A stretch of DNA of 64,000 nt from JAKACA01 sp963735115 (GTDB lineage: Bacteria; Actinomycetota; Acidimicrobiia; Acidimicrobiales; Bog-793), in assembly GCA_963735115.1 (NCBI GenBank), contig CAVTJR010000001.1:1054001-1118000 (forward strand), in the 5' to 3' direction. The notes under the pieces are model-generated. The model saw nothing but the letters and a program-made list of their open reading frames with translations, did no database searches and was not told the DNA's origin. Positions 29,301 through 38,800 of the stretch are shown in pieces (position 1 is the first letter of the stretch; every line of letters begins with the position of its first letter). The position numbers were made by a program, and so were the translations under genes.

Positions 29301-32135
29301 ATGACGTTGCTCAGGGAGCACGACCTCGGAACGCCGGTTCGACAGGGTGCGGCCACCGTGCAGTTGGAGGTCGACGGACTGGCAGTGACGGTGCCGGCAG
29401 GCACCTCGGTCATGCGGGCGGCGGCACTCGCGGGCATCGACGTGCCGAAACTGTGCGCCACCGACAGCCTGGCGGCCTTCGGCTCGTGTCGACTCTGCCT
29501 CGTCGAGATCGACGGCCGGCGGGGAACGCCCGCTTCGTGCACGACGCCTGTCGAGGGTGGCATGAAGGTCGCCACCCAGACGCCACGCCTCGAGAAGCTC
29601 CGTCGCGGCGTGATGGAGCTCTACATCTCGGACCACCCGCTCGACTGTCTCACCTGCGCGGCAAACGGGGACTGTGAGCTGCAGGACATGGCGGGGGCCG
29701 TCGGCCTCCGCGACGTTCGCTACGGCTACGCGGGTGACAACCACCTCGACGTCGACAAGGACGAGAGCAACCCCTACTTCACCTTCGACGGCTCGAAGTG
29801 CATCGTCTGCTCACGCTGCGTGCGGGCGTGCGAAGAGACCCAGGGGACCTTCGCCCTCACGATCGCCGGTCGCGGCTTCGGCTCGAAGGTCATGCCGGGA
29901 GCGGGCAACTTCCTCGGATCCGAATGTGTCTCGTGTGGCGCCTGCGTACAGGTGTGCCCGACGGCGACGCTCGAGGAGAAGACCGTCATCAAGCTCGGCG
30001 TGCCGCGTCGGACCGTGCTCACGACCTGTGCCTACTGCGGAGTGGGCTGCACATTTAAGGCCGAGATGCGGGGCGATGAAGTCGTCCGCATGGTGCCCTA
30101 CAAGGACGGTGGTGCGAACGAAGGTCATTCGTGCGTGAAGGGCCGTTTCGCTTGGGGCTACGCGACTCATAAGGAGCGCGTGCTCACACCTATGGTTCGC
30201 GAGGCCATCACCGACCCCTGGAAGCCGGTCAGCTGGGACGAGGCCATCGGCTACACGGCCGATCGCCTGCGATCGATCCAGGCGCGCCATGGCGTTGGCG
30301 CCATCGGCGGGATCACCTCCTCGCGGTGCACGAACGAAGAGGTGTTCGTCGTGCAGAAGATGGTGAGGGCAGCCTTCGGCAACAACAACGTCGACACCTG
30401 CGCGCGCGTGTGTCACTCGCCCACGGGATTCGGCCTGAAGCAAACTTTCGGCACCTCGGCCGGCACGCAGGACTTCAAGTCGGTGGAGAAGTGCGACGTC
30501 GTCATCCTCATCGGGGCGAACCCGACGGAAGCGCACCCGGTCTTCGCCTCCCGGATGAAGCGCAGGCTCCGCGAGGGCGCCAAGCTGATCGTGATCGACC
30601 CGCGTCGCATTGCCCTTGTTCGCACGCCTCACGTCGAGGCGAGCTACCACCTGCAGCTGAGCCCTGGAACCAACGTGGCCGTCGTCAACGCCCTCGCTCA
30701 TGTCGTGGTCACTGAGGACCTCGTCGATCACGAATTCGTGGCGGAGCGGTGCGAGCCGGACGATTTCGCGAGGTGGGCTGCGTTCATCTCGGCGCCCGAG
30801 TTCAGCCCCGAGGCGACCGAGGAGATCACGGGCGTGCCGGCGGCGGATCTGCGGGCAGCGGCTCGCCTGTATGCCTCAGCGGGCAACGCCGGCATCTACT
30901 ACGGCCTCGGCGTCACCGAGCACAGCCAAGGCTCGACCATGGTCATGGGCATGGCGAACCTCGCCATGGCGACCGGCAACATCGGTCGAGAGGGTGTCGG
31001 TGTCAACCCGCTCCGCGGACAGAACAACGTGCAGGGATCGTGCGACATGGGCTCGTTCCCGCACGAGTTCTCGGGCTACCGGCATGTGTCCGACGAGACG
31101 GTGCGCCACCAGTTCGAGGAGCTCTGGGGGCGGTCGCTCGACTCCGAGCCAGGTCTGCGCATCCCGAACATGTTCGACGGTGCCATCGAGGGGACCTTCA
31201 AGGCCCTCTACGTGCAGGGCGAGGACATCGCCCAATCCGACCCGAACACCCACCACGTCCAAGCGGCCCTCGCTTCGCTCGAGCTCTGCATCGTGCAGGA
31301 CCTGTTCCTGAACGAGACCGCCAAGTTCGCCCATGTCTTCTTCCCGGGGACGTCGTTTCTCGAGAAGGACGGGACGTTCACCAATGCCGAGCGGCGCATC
31401 AACCGAGTGAGGCCTGTGATGGCCCCGAAGAACGGCAAGCAGGAATGGCAGGTCGTCTGCGAGCTCGCCACAGCGATGGGCTACCCGATGAACTACGAGC
31501 GTTCCAGCGAGATCATGGACGAGATCGCGGCGACAACTCCCACCTTCGCAGGCGTCTCGTTCGCCAAGCTCGACGAAGTCGGGAGTGTCCAGTGGCCGTG
31601 CAATGAGGCCGCACCTCTCGGGACACCGATCATGCACGTCGACAAGTTCGTTCGCGGCAAGGGCCGATTCGTCGAGACGCCCTTCGTCCCGACCGAGGAG
31701 CGGACGAACCGGCGCTATCCCCTCATCCTGACGACGGGGCGGATTCTCTCCCAGTACAACGTCGGCGCCCAAACGCGAAGGACCGAGAACGTCACCTGGC
31801 ATCCGGAAGACCTGCTCGAGATGAACCCTTACGATGCCGAGGAACGCGGGATCGTCGAGGGCGGCTGGGTGGCACTCGCGAGCCGCTCCGGCGAGACCGA
31901 GCTACGCGCCCAGATCACCGATCGCGTCCCGCCGGGGGTCGTCTACACGACATTTCACCACCCCGTCACCGGTGCCAACGTCGTGACCACTGAGCATTCG
32001 GACTGGGCGACGAACTGCCCGGAGTACAAGGTGACTGCCGTGCAGGTTCGGGCACGCCTGCACGCGTCGACGAGCTCGGAGATGACGAGCGTCCCATCGG
32101 ACCGGGTGGATACCGACGTTCCTGCCCTCCGCTGA
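29301..32135 (+). CDS. fdsA: NAD-dependent formate dehydrogenase alpha subunit (molybdenum enzyme)
   Basis: 944 residues, start ATG 29301 after GGAGGAGG. From the N-terminus: a 2Fe-2S ferredoxin domain (GSCRLCLV), a NuoG-type His/Cys cluster (HPLDCLTC, GDCELQ), two 4Fe-4S clusters (CIVCSRCVRACEETQ, CVSCGACVQVCP), then the molybdopterin domain with its own 4Fe-4S (CAYCGVGCTF). The active-site residue is Cys371, a TGT codon in ARVCHSPTG, so this is a cysteine and not a selenocysteine enzyme. GANPTEAHPVF and the late NCPEYKVTAVQV are family blocks. It oxidises formate to carbon dioxide in the cytoplasm. Confidence 0.95.
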   Translation: MTLLREHDLGTPVRQGAATVQLEVDGLAVTVPAGTSVMRAAALAGIDVPKLCATDSLAAFGSCRLCLVEIDGRRGTPASCTTPVEGGMKVATQTPRLEKLRRGVMELYISDHPLDCLTCAANGDCELQDMAGAVGLRDVRYGYAGDNHLDVDKDESNPYFTFDGSKCIVCSRCVRACEETQGTFALTIAGRGFGSKVMPGAGNFLGSECVSCGACVQVCPTATLEEKTVIKLGVPRRTVLTTCAYCGVGCTFKAEMRGDEVVRMVPYKDGGANEGHSCVKGRFAWGYATHKERVLTPMVREAITDPWKPVSWDEAIGYTADRLRSIQARHGVGAIGGITSSRCTNEEVFVVQKMVRAAFGNNNVDTCARVCHSPTGFGLKQTFGTSAGTQDFKSVEKCDVVILIGANPTEAHPVFASRMKRRLREGAKLIVIDPRRIALVRTPHVEASYHLQLSPGTNVAVVNALAHVVVTEDLVDHEFVAERCEPDDFARWAAFISAPEFSPEATEEITGVPAADLRAAARLYASAGNAGIYYGLGVTEHSQGSTMVMGMANLAMATGNIGREGVGVNPLRGQNNVQGSCDMGSFPHEFSGYRHVSDETVRHQFEELWGRSLDSEPGLRIPNMFDGAIEGTFKALYVQGEDIAQSDPNTHHVQAALASLELCIVQDLFLNETAKFAHVFFPGTSFLEKDGTFTNAERRINRVRPVMAPKNGKQEWQVVCELATAMGYPMNYERSSEIMDEIAATTPTFAGVSFAKLDEVGSVQWPCNEAAPLGTPIMHVDKFVRGKGRFVETPFVPTEERTNRRYPLILTTGRILSQYNVGAQTRRTENVTWHPEDLLEMNPYDAEERGIVEGGWVALASRSGETELRAQITDRVPPGVVYTTFHHPVTGANVVTTEHSDWATNCPEYKVTAVQVRARLHASTSSEMTSVPSDRVDTDVPALR

Positions 32136-32146
32136 GAGAGGGCAAC

Positions 32147-32362
32147 GTGGTAAGGGCTGATCTCGTCCGCATGTCGAACCAGATCGCGGCGAATTTCCGC
32201 CACCATCCGCAGGACCAAGCCGCCGGCGAGGTAGCGAACCATATCCGCATGTTCTGGCCGCCATCGATGCGCCGTGAGCTTCTCGACAACATCGACGAGG
32301 GTGCTTTCGACCCACTTGTCGTTGCCGCCGCCAGCATGCTTCGAGAGTCATCCCCGGCCTGA
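32147..32362 (+). CDS. fdsD: Formate dehydrogenase delta subunit, FdsD family
   Basis: 71 residues from GTG 32147, with GAGGG five bases upstream and 11 bases after fdsA. The RMSNQIAANF start and the VANHIRMFWPPSMRRELL block are typical of the small delta subunit found in FdsGBACD-type formate dehydrogenases. The protein has no cofactor residues. It is needed for maturation or stability of the complex in studied members. Its presence makes the operon a complete soluble NAD-linked type. Confidence 0.85.
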   Translation: MVRADLVRMSNQIAANFRHHPQDQAAGEVANHIRMFWPPSMRRELLDNIDEGAFDPLVVAAASMLRESSPA

Positions 32363-32418
32363 GGAGTTACCCCGGAGAAGTGCAGCCGGGCCACGGGGCC
32401 GGTCTCGCGGCAGTCGCC

Positions 32419-33309
32419 TCAGGCCTCGAAGTTCACCCGTTCCGGGTGTGAGTAGACATTGAACTTGTCCCCCCGAAGGAACCCGACGACGGTCATCCCG
32501 AGCCGCTCGGCTGCCTCGACTGCGAGACTCGAAGGCGCCGATACCGCACAGGTGACGGGGATGCCGGCAAGGGCCGCCTTCTGGACGATCTCGAAACTCA
32601 CGCGACCCGACACCATCAAGATCCGCTCGCGCAATGGCAGGTGGCCGGAGAGCAGAGCATGGCCGACGAGCTTGTCGACCGCGTTGTGGCGCCCGACGTC
32701 CTCGCGGGCCTCGATGAGGCGGCCGTCAGGATGGAAGAGCGCCGCCGCGTGCAGGCCGCCCGTCTGCTCGAAGATGCGTTGGGCACGGCGCAATGCATCG
32801 GGCAGCGAGACGATGCTCGAGCGCGCCACCGTCGGTCCGGGAGCGATGGCGGGACAACTGATCTCGACTTGGTCGAGCGAGGCCTTGCCACAGATGCCAC
32901 AACTCGACGAGGCGAAGAAATGCCGGTCGGCGAAGTCCGCGGTGAACGGCACGGTGAGATCAACCGTCACGACGTTGTAGTGCTGCTCCTCGGGGGCGAC
33001 GTCGCAGTACCGAACACCCGCGACCTCTCGGCGGTCGTGGACGAGCCCTTCGGTGACCAGGAAGCCCGCCGCCAGCTCGAAGTCGTTGCCCGGCGTGCGC
33101 ATTGTGACGGCGACGCTCACAGGCTCCTGGCGCAGTCCGCGTACCTGGATCGCCAGCGGCTCCTCCGTGGCGAGCCGGTCCGGCCGCTCGAGGCGTGTGC
33201 CTGCTGCGCTTGTCGTGAGTACTCGTGCAGGGGTCGTAGTGCGACGGACCGCCTGGGGAGTCGACGACCGCACTGGAGACCGGAAGGCCTCCGCTGCCGG
33301 CTCGCTCAC
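32419..33309 (-). CDS. fdhD: Formate dehydrogenase accessory sulfurtransferase
   Basis: About 296 residues from GTG 33309; a TTG at 33315 is an alternative start. FdhD transfers sulfur from a cysteine desulfurase to the molybdenum cofactor before insertion into formate dehydrogenase. The essential CxxC is present in SSCGICGK. Other blocks are MRTPGNDFELAAGFLVTEGL, EDVGRHNAVDK and ILMVSGRVSFEIVQKA. The gene converges with the fds operon across 56 bases, which fits its use on that enzyme. Confidence 0.93.
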   Translation of the reverse strand: MSEPAAEAFRSPVRSSTPQAVRRTTTPARVLTTSAAGTRLERPDRLATEEPLAIQVRGLRQEPVSVAVTMRTPGNDFELAAGFLVTEGLVHDRREVAGVRYCDVAPEEQHYNVVTVDLTVPFTADFADRHFFASSSCGICGKASLDQVEISCPAIAPGPTVARSSIVSLPDALRRAQRIFEQTGGLHAAALFHPDGRLIEAREDVGRHNAVDKLVGHALLSGHLPLRERILMVSGRVSFEIVQKAALAGIPVTCAVSAPSSLAVEAAERLGMTVVGFLRGDKFNVYSHPERVNFEA

Positions 33310-33366
33310 GAGCAAAAGTTTAACCAGCGTGAACCCCCGCTAGGCTCGGGCATCGTGGGGCTGACG

Positions 33367-33597
33367 ATGCGCGACTGGCTCGATCGGTACGCTTCGGAAC
33401 TCGGACTGGAGCCGATGAGCGACGAGGAGATCGAAGACCTTCTCGCGCTGGCGGGCACGGCGGCACACGCCTCTGAGCGAACGGCGGCTCCGATCTCCTG
33501 TTTCCTCGTCGGGCGCGCTGGCGTCAGCGCCGGCGAAGCCCTCGCGATCGCGAAGCGTCTCGCAGCCCCCTACGAGAGCGGGCCGTCGGCAGGCTGA
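33367..33597 (+). CDS. DUF6457 small protein, molybdenum-cofactor associated
   Basis: 76 residues from ATG 33367 (GTG 33355 is an alternative). It begins MRDWLDRYASELGLEPMSDEE and continues as three helices with ERTAAPISCFLVGRAG. This pattern is the DUF6457 domain, which in actinobacteria is often fused to, or encoded beside, molybdopterin-guanine dinucleotide synthesis genes. It is divergent from fdhD with about 57 bases between, supporting a link to formate dehydrogenase maturation. No enzymatic motif is visible. Confidence 0.65.
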   Translation: MRDWLDRYASELGLEPMSDEEIEDLLALAGTAAHASERTAAPISCFLVGRAGVSAGEALAIAKRLAAPYESGPSAG

Positions 33598-33681
33598 GTC
33601 CGGGGCCGGCCATGCCCCCGCGGTGAGAACGAGTGTCTATTCGTACTTGATCTATCGCAATGGCCGCTTGCTATATGAGTC

Positions 33682-34491
33682 GTGAGTAGGTTGCGACCGG
33701 TGCTCGCCGGAACCTGGCTCTATGTCGTGGCCGTGGCAGCGTCCTTTGCGATCGCCACCCTCGCAAGCCCCGCCGGCGTCTCGGGCGCCGTGCTGCTGCT
33801 GCCGTTCCAGGTGAGTGTTCTCGGTACTCCGAGCCCGGCTGTGACTCCGACGAACCTGCTCTACAACGTCGTCGCCACGCCGGGCGCTCTCTACCGATAC
33901 CGGCGCCAGGGACAGACCGGGGGCGCTCTCACCCGAGTCCTCGTCGTCGGCACCCTGCCAGGCGTCATTGCGGGCTCGATCATCCGTGTCGAGCTGCTGC
34001 CCGGGACACGGCCGTTCGAGCTGGTGATCGCGCTGGTGCTGGTACCGCTTGGTGGCTCGCTCGTCGCCCGCAAGAAGTCCCAAGATGCTGCTCTCCCGTC
34101 GACCGCCTGGCTCTCGGCGCTACCACTCGGAATGGTCGCAGCGGCCGTCGGGTGCGTCGGTGGGATCTACGGCATCGGCGGCGGTTCAGTCCTCGCCCCT
34201 CTCCTCATGCGTTCCGGGCGCCTACCTGCCGAGGTGGCGCCTGCCACCCTCGCCGCCACGTTGGTGACCTCGATCGCGGGTGTCGCCACGTTTCTCGTTC
34301 TCTCCATACAGCATCGCGGATCGATCGCTCCTGACTGGGGTGTCGGCCTTGCACTCGGGGTAGGAGGACTCGCGGGGGGATACCTCGGAGCTCGATTGCA
34401 GCCGCGCCTTGCGGAGGTGACGATTCGCCGCCTGCTCGGATTCCTTGTCATTGCAGTCGGGATCCGATACGGCTGGCTCGGCTTGCGGTAG
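33682..34491 (+). CDS. TauE/SafE family membrane permease
   Basis: 269 residues with eight hydrophobic helices. The family's internal repeat is seen as SPAGVSGAVLLLPFQV in the first half and GGIYGIGGGSVLAPLLMR in the second half. Members export sulfite, sulfoacetate or other small organic anions. Lying directly after the formate dehydrogenase maturation genes, it might move a related anion, but the substrate cannot be deduced. Start GTG 33682, weak ribosome site. Confidence 0.85.
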   Translation: MSRLRPVLAGTWLYVVAVAASFAIATLASPAGVSGAVLLLPFQVSVLGTPSPAVTPTNLLYNVVATPGALYRYRRQGQTGGALTRVLVVGTLPGVIAGSIIRVELLPGTRPFELVIALVLVPLGGSLVARKKSQDAALPSTAWLSALPLGMVAAAVGCVGGIYGIGGGSVLAPLLMRSGRLPAEVAPATLAATLVTSIAGVATFLVLSIQHRGSIAPDWGVGLALGVGGLAGGYLGARLQPRLAEVTIRRLLGFLVIAVGIRYGWLGLR

Positions 34492-34724
34492 ACGGAGCGG
34501 TTAGACGGCGTGTCGACAATCACCCCGGTTGGCCGGCTGGATCATGGCGTTGGCGGTCGCCGGCTCTGGATTGGCTGGTCAGCGACTACTCCGCCTCCGC
34601 CGCCACTTCAGCTACGGCTTGGAGGACTTTGAAACGGCTTCGGGCCATCAGGAGTAGAGCGGGTGTGAGCGCTGCGACTGGCCACTCGATGAGCTGCCGG
34701 TCCGCCGGAACCGTGGTTTGGCTG

Positions 34725-34797
34725 TGGTCGGGACCGGCATCGATCCGGTGACCTCGCGCTTTTCAGGCGCGCGCTCTACCAACTGAGCTACCCGACC
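34725..34797 (-). tRNA. tRNA-Phe (anticodon GAA)
   Basis: A 73-base cloverleaf on the minus strand. The acceptor GGTCGGG pairs with CCCGACC, and the D-arm is GCTCAGTTGGTAGAGC. The anticodon stem CGCGC/GCGCG encloses loop CTGAAAA, anticodon GAA. The T-arm is CCGG-ATCGATG-CCGG. The 3' CCA is not encoded. Confidence 0.93.
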
Positions 34798-34838
34798 CCC
34801 GCGGTGCAACCGCGAGTCGCCGCAGCGACGGACACAGT

Positions 34839-34856
34839 CTGCCGCAACTGCGGCAG
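34839..34856. other. Perfect hairpin between the two tRNA genes
   Basis: CTGCCGC-AACT-GCGGCAG, a seven-base stem with a four-base loop. There is no U-tract, so it may be a processing or pausing element in a joint tRNA transcript and not a classic terminator. Confidence 0.5.
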
Positions 34857-34878
34857 GGCAGCGACCGGGGACGGCGAG

Positions 34879-34953
34879 CGGACCTGACGGGATTTGAACC
34901 CGCGACCTCCGGCTTGACAGGCCGGCGTGCACTCCGAGCTGCACCACAGGTCC
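34879..34953 (-). tRNA. tRNA-Asp (anticodon GTC)
   Basis: A 75-base cloverleaf on the minus strand. Acceptor GGACCTG pairs with CAGGTCC. The anticodon stem CCGGC/GCCGG encloses CTGTCAA, anticodon GTC. The T-arm is GCGGG-TTCAAAT-CCCGT. The 3' CCA is not encoded. It lies 81 bases upstream of tRNA-Phe in the same direction and is probably co-transcribed with it. Confidence 0.93.
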
Positions 34954-34986
34954 AGAGTCCGGACCGGCATCTCGTGCTGGCCCGGG

Positions 34987-35006
34987 GTCGCACCGGCAGG
35001 TGCGAC
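34987..35006. other. Perfect 8-bp-stem hairpin upstream of tRNA-Asp
   Basis: GTCGCACC-GGCA-GGTGCGAC, an uninterrupted eight-base stem, about 35 bases upstream of the tRNA-Asp 5' end on its strand. No U-run follows on either strand. It could be an operator or a factor-assisted terminator. Confidence 0.5.
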
Positions 35007-35291
35007 TCGCAAACTGTAGGCGATCCTACGGGCGGTGCCATCCGGCGCAGGCGCGGCCGCCGCCCGATCGGCGCCCGCTCGCAGCAAGCGGGGCTACCGG
35101 CAGGAGCCCCGGTGGCGACGACGACTCGGCGTCCGCCATCGAAACGTCGCACACGACCCGCGTCAGCTAGGCTCGCCTCGGTTGGCCCAGAGCCATAGGA
35201 CGGATGCAGCGTGTCAGGGATTCCACGCTCTTGCGTCATTTGTTGTGATCCAGAAACGGCGTCTTCGGACGCGGCCGAGAGGGAGGCGATC
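35007..35291. other. Intergenic stretch with no supported gene
   Basis: Between the tRNA-Asp upstream hairpin and the surface-protein gene no reading frame with sensible composition, RNA gene or clear promoter was found. It probably holds the divergent promoters of the tRNA pair and the gene at 35292. The last bases give the GGGAGG ribosome site. Confidence 0.5.
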
Positions 35292-35834
35292 GTGGCGCCG
35301 ATGCAGAAGCTGCTGGCGGCGATGGCGGGCTTGTGCCTCATCGTCGGGTCGATGACGCTCGCCTTCACGACGAGCGCAGCCTCGGCTCAGAGCCTCAGTT
35401 CCAAGTCGTGCGGCTACCCCACCCCGTGCGGCCACCTCGGCACCGGCTCGGGATCGGCGCCGCCCGGAGGCACGATCACACTGAGCGGCCATGGCTATGC
35501 CCCCCACACGACGGTGACGATCAACATCTGCGGGATCGAGACCATCACGGTCACCACCAACTCGTCGGGTGACTTCACGACGAAGATCATCATCCCGTCG
35601 GGTGCCGTGCCCGGTGCGACCTGCGTGATCACAGCGAGCGGGCGGGGCGCCAACGGCCAGTCGCTCACCACCTCGACGTCCGTGATCGTCACCTCAGGGG
35701 CGACGGTGCCGAAGTCGTCCTCAGGAGAGCCGTGGGCGAGCCCGCTCTACTGGTTGCTCGCCGGCGCCATAGGACTGGCTGGATTCGGGACATTCGAGGT
35801 CGGTCGCCGCCGGCGGCTCCGCTCGAACACGTAA
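35292..35834 (+). CDS. Secreted, C-terminally anchored Ig/IPT-like surface protein
   Basis: 180 residues from GTG 35292, GGGAGG five bases upstream (ATG 35301 also possible). A signal peptide (KLLAAMAGLCLIVGSMTLAFTTSAASA) is followed by one small beta-rich domain with GGTITLSGHGYAPHTTVTINICG. A Ser/Thr linker, a C-terminal membrane helix (LYWLLAGAIGLAGFGTFEV) and a basic tail RRRRLRS follow. This is the layout of actinobacterial surface proteins without an LPXTG motif. Its last 103 bases overlap the possible start of the isoleucyl-tRNA synthetase frame. Confidence 0.7.
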   Translation: MAPMQKLLAAMAGLCLIVGSMTLAFTTSAASAQSLSSKSCGYPTPCGHLGTGSGSAPPGGTITLSGHGYAPHTTVTINICGIETITVTTNSSGDFTTKIIIPSGAVPGATCVITASGRGANGQSLTTSTSVIVTSGATVPKSSSGEPWASPLYWLLAGAIGLAGFGTFEVGRRRRLRSNT

Positions 35835-38800
35835 CGCTGTTTCGTCAGCCGTCCAGCCCACCGGACTTCCCGGGCCTCGAGCGCCGTGTCCTCGAGCTCT
35901 GGGAGCGGGAGCGCATCTTTGAGCGTTCGACGAGCCATCGGGCGGACGCGCCGGAGATGGTGTTCTACGAGGGGCCGCCCACGGCGAACGGCAAGCCAGG
36001 GCTGCACCACGTCTGGGCGCGCGTCTACAAGGATCTCTTCTGCAGGTTCTGGACGATGCGCGGCTACCGCGTCCCGCGGCGTGCCGGCTGGGACACTCAC
36101 GGCCTCTCGGTGGAGGTGCAGGTCGAGAGGGAGCTGGGCTTCTCGGGAAAGGACCAGATCGAGGAGTTCGGGATCGCCGCCTTCGTCGAGCGGTGCAGGC
36201 AGTCCGTCCTCGAGTACGTCGAGGACTGGAAGCTCCTGACGCACCGGATCGGCTACTTCGTCGACACCGACGACGCCTATTGGACGATGGCGTCGAGCTA
36301 CATCCAGTCCGTCTGGTGGCACCTGCACCGCCTCTTCGAGAGGGGCTTGCTCTTCGAGGACTTAAAGGTCGTTCCGTACTGCCCCCGCTGCGGCACGGCG
36401 CTCTCGAGCCATGAGCTCGGCCAGCCGGATGTCTACCGCGAGGTCGTCGACGTCTCCGCCTACGTCCGCTTCCCGCTGACGGCGCCTGTGCCGGCTGCCC
36501 TCGGGGATGCCAGCGCCCTCGTCGTGTGGACGACGACCCCCTGGACCCTTCCGTCCAACACGGCCGTCGCCGTGGGCGAGGACATCGACTACGTCGTGGT
36601 CGACGGCCTCGTCGTTGCGGCCGAGCGGGCGGACGCCGTCCTCGGCGAGGGGGCTCTCGCTCGGGCGTCCGCACACTTGGCCGGTGGCGATCTCGTCGGG
36701 CTCACCTATCGTCGACCCCTCGATGCCGTGCCGGTACCGGAGAATGCGTCTCGCACGGGTTGGACAGTGGTGCCGGCCGGCTTTGTGACGGCACGCGAGG
36801 GGACCGGCCTCGTCCACATCGCCCCGGCCTTCGGGGCTGACGACTGGGCGCTCGGGCGTCAGCTGGATCTCCCGACGCTCAACCCCGTCGGGCCGGACGG
36901 GCGCTTCGGCGATGCGGCCGGTTGGCTGGCGGGCCAGGCGGTGAAGGAGGCCGAAGCCGCCATCCTCGAGCACCTGGGCGCCGGCGGCCTCCTCGTACTC
37001 GCCGAGGAGGTCCCTCACCAGTACCCGCACTGCTGGCGGTGCTCGTCGCCGCTCATCTACTGGGGGAAACCCTCCTGGTACGTCGCCACATCGGAACACA
37101 AGGAGGACCTCATCGCCGCCAACGCCGGCGTCGTCTGGCGGCCGGAGCACGTGAAAGAAGGGCGCTTCGGCGAGTGGTTGGCGAACAACGTCGACTGGGC
37201 GCTCTCACGCGACCGCTACTGGGGGACGCCCCTGCCCATCTGGCGCTGTGCGGATGGCCATCAACACTGCGTGGCCTCTCTCGCCGAGCTCTCGCAGCTG
37301 AGCGGCACGGATCTGCACGACCTCGACCCGCATCGCCCCGCCATCGACGAGATCACCTTTGCCTGCCCCCAGTGCGGACGACCGGCGCGCCGCGTGGAGG
37401 CGGTCATCGACGCCTGGTTCGATTCGGGCTCCATGCCGGCGGCGCAGTGGGGGTTCCCGCACGAGCCGGCGTCGGCCCTGCACTTCGTCATCCCGGCGGA
37501 GTTCGTCATCGAGGCGATCGACCAGACGAGGGGCTGGTTCTACTCGCTGCTCGCCGTCAATCAGCTCGTGCACGGCACGGTCCCCTATCGGCACGTGCTG
37601 GCGCTCGGGCACATCGTGGACGCCGAGGGAAGGAAGATGTCGAAGAGCCTCGGCAACGTCATCGACCCTTGGACGATCCTGGATTCCCGCGGAGCTGATC
37701 CACTGCGATGGTGGATGTTCCATCAGGGATCACCCTGGACCTCGACGCGGACGTCGCTTGCCATGATCGACGCATCCACGGCCGACGTCCTGCTGACGCT
37801 GTGGAACTCTTGGAGCTTCTTCGCCGTCTACGCCCGCCTCAACGAGTTCGACCCGGACGACGCCGGCATCCCCGCCCCAGCCGACCGACCGCCCACAGAC
37901 CGCTGGGTCCGCTCGCGACTGGCCGCCACGACGACGGCCATGACGGCGGCTCTGGAGGAGTACCGGCCGCTTGAAGCCGCCACTGCGCTCGGAACCCTCG
38001 TCGACGACGTCTCGAACTGGTATGTGAGGCGGAGCCGGCGGCGCTTCTGGCGGACCGATCCCGGCACAGCGCCCTCTGACGCCCTCGCCGCCCAGGCGAC
38101 ACTGCTCGAGGTGCTGCGGACGATCGCCCGGCTCATGGCGCCGTTCTGCCCATTTGTCGCCGAGGAGCTCTGGCTCTCGCTCGGCGGCCCGGGGGACTCC
38201 GTCCATCTGGCGGACTGGCCGACAGCCGACGGTGCCCTTGTCGACGCCGGCCTGGAAGCTTCCACCGCCCTCACCCGTGAGGTCGTGTCCCTCGGGCGAG
38301 CCGCCCGCGCGCTGGCGGGACAACGCGTCCGGCAGCCGTTGCGACGGGCCGTCGTCGTCCTGCCCCCGCGCAGTCCCGGCCTGCTGGACGAGGACATCGC
38401 CGAGGAGCTCAACGTGGACGAGGTCATCATGAGCGACACACTGAGCGATGCCCTCAGCGTGCGGCTGGTGCCGAACTTCCAGCGCCTCGGGCCGCGACTC
38501 GGCGCCGCCTCCAAGCATGTTCGCGCCGCCCTCGCCGGCCTTGACGCCGCCGCGGCGTCATCGGCCGCCGCCGCCCTCGCCGGAGGTGGCACGATCACGG
38601 TCGATTTGCAGGGGAGCGCCGTCGAGCTCGGCCCGGAGGACGTGGCGGTGCGCACGACGCCGCGGGAGGGCTTCACGGCTGCCGGCGAGGGCGGCCTCGC
38701 CGTGGCGCTCGACCTCGAGCTCGACGAAGACCTCCGCCACCGCGGGCTCGTCCGGGAGGTCGTCCGCCAGCTGCAGGACCTACGAAAGGAGGCAGGCCTC

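Noticed and set aside
29236..29304. 22-residue frame overlapping the fdsA start (ATGA)
   Set aside because: No ribosome site and no recognisable peptide; the GGAGGAGG inside it serves fdsA.
30411..30413. Possible selenocysteine at the formate dehydrogenase active site
   Set aside because: The codon is TGT (cysteine), not TGA.
34492..34724. Additional tRNA or gene downstream of tRNA-Phe
   Set aside because: No cloverleaf or coding frame could be drawn in this stretch.
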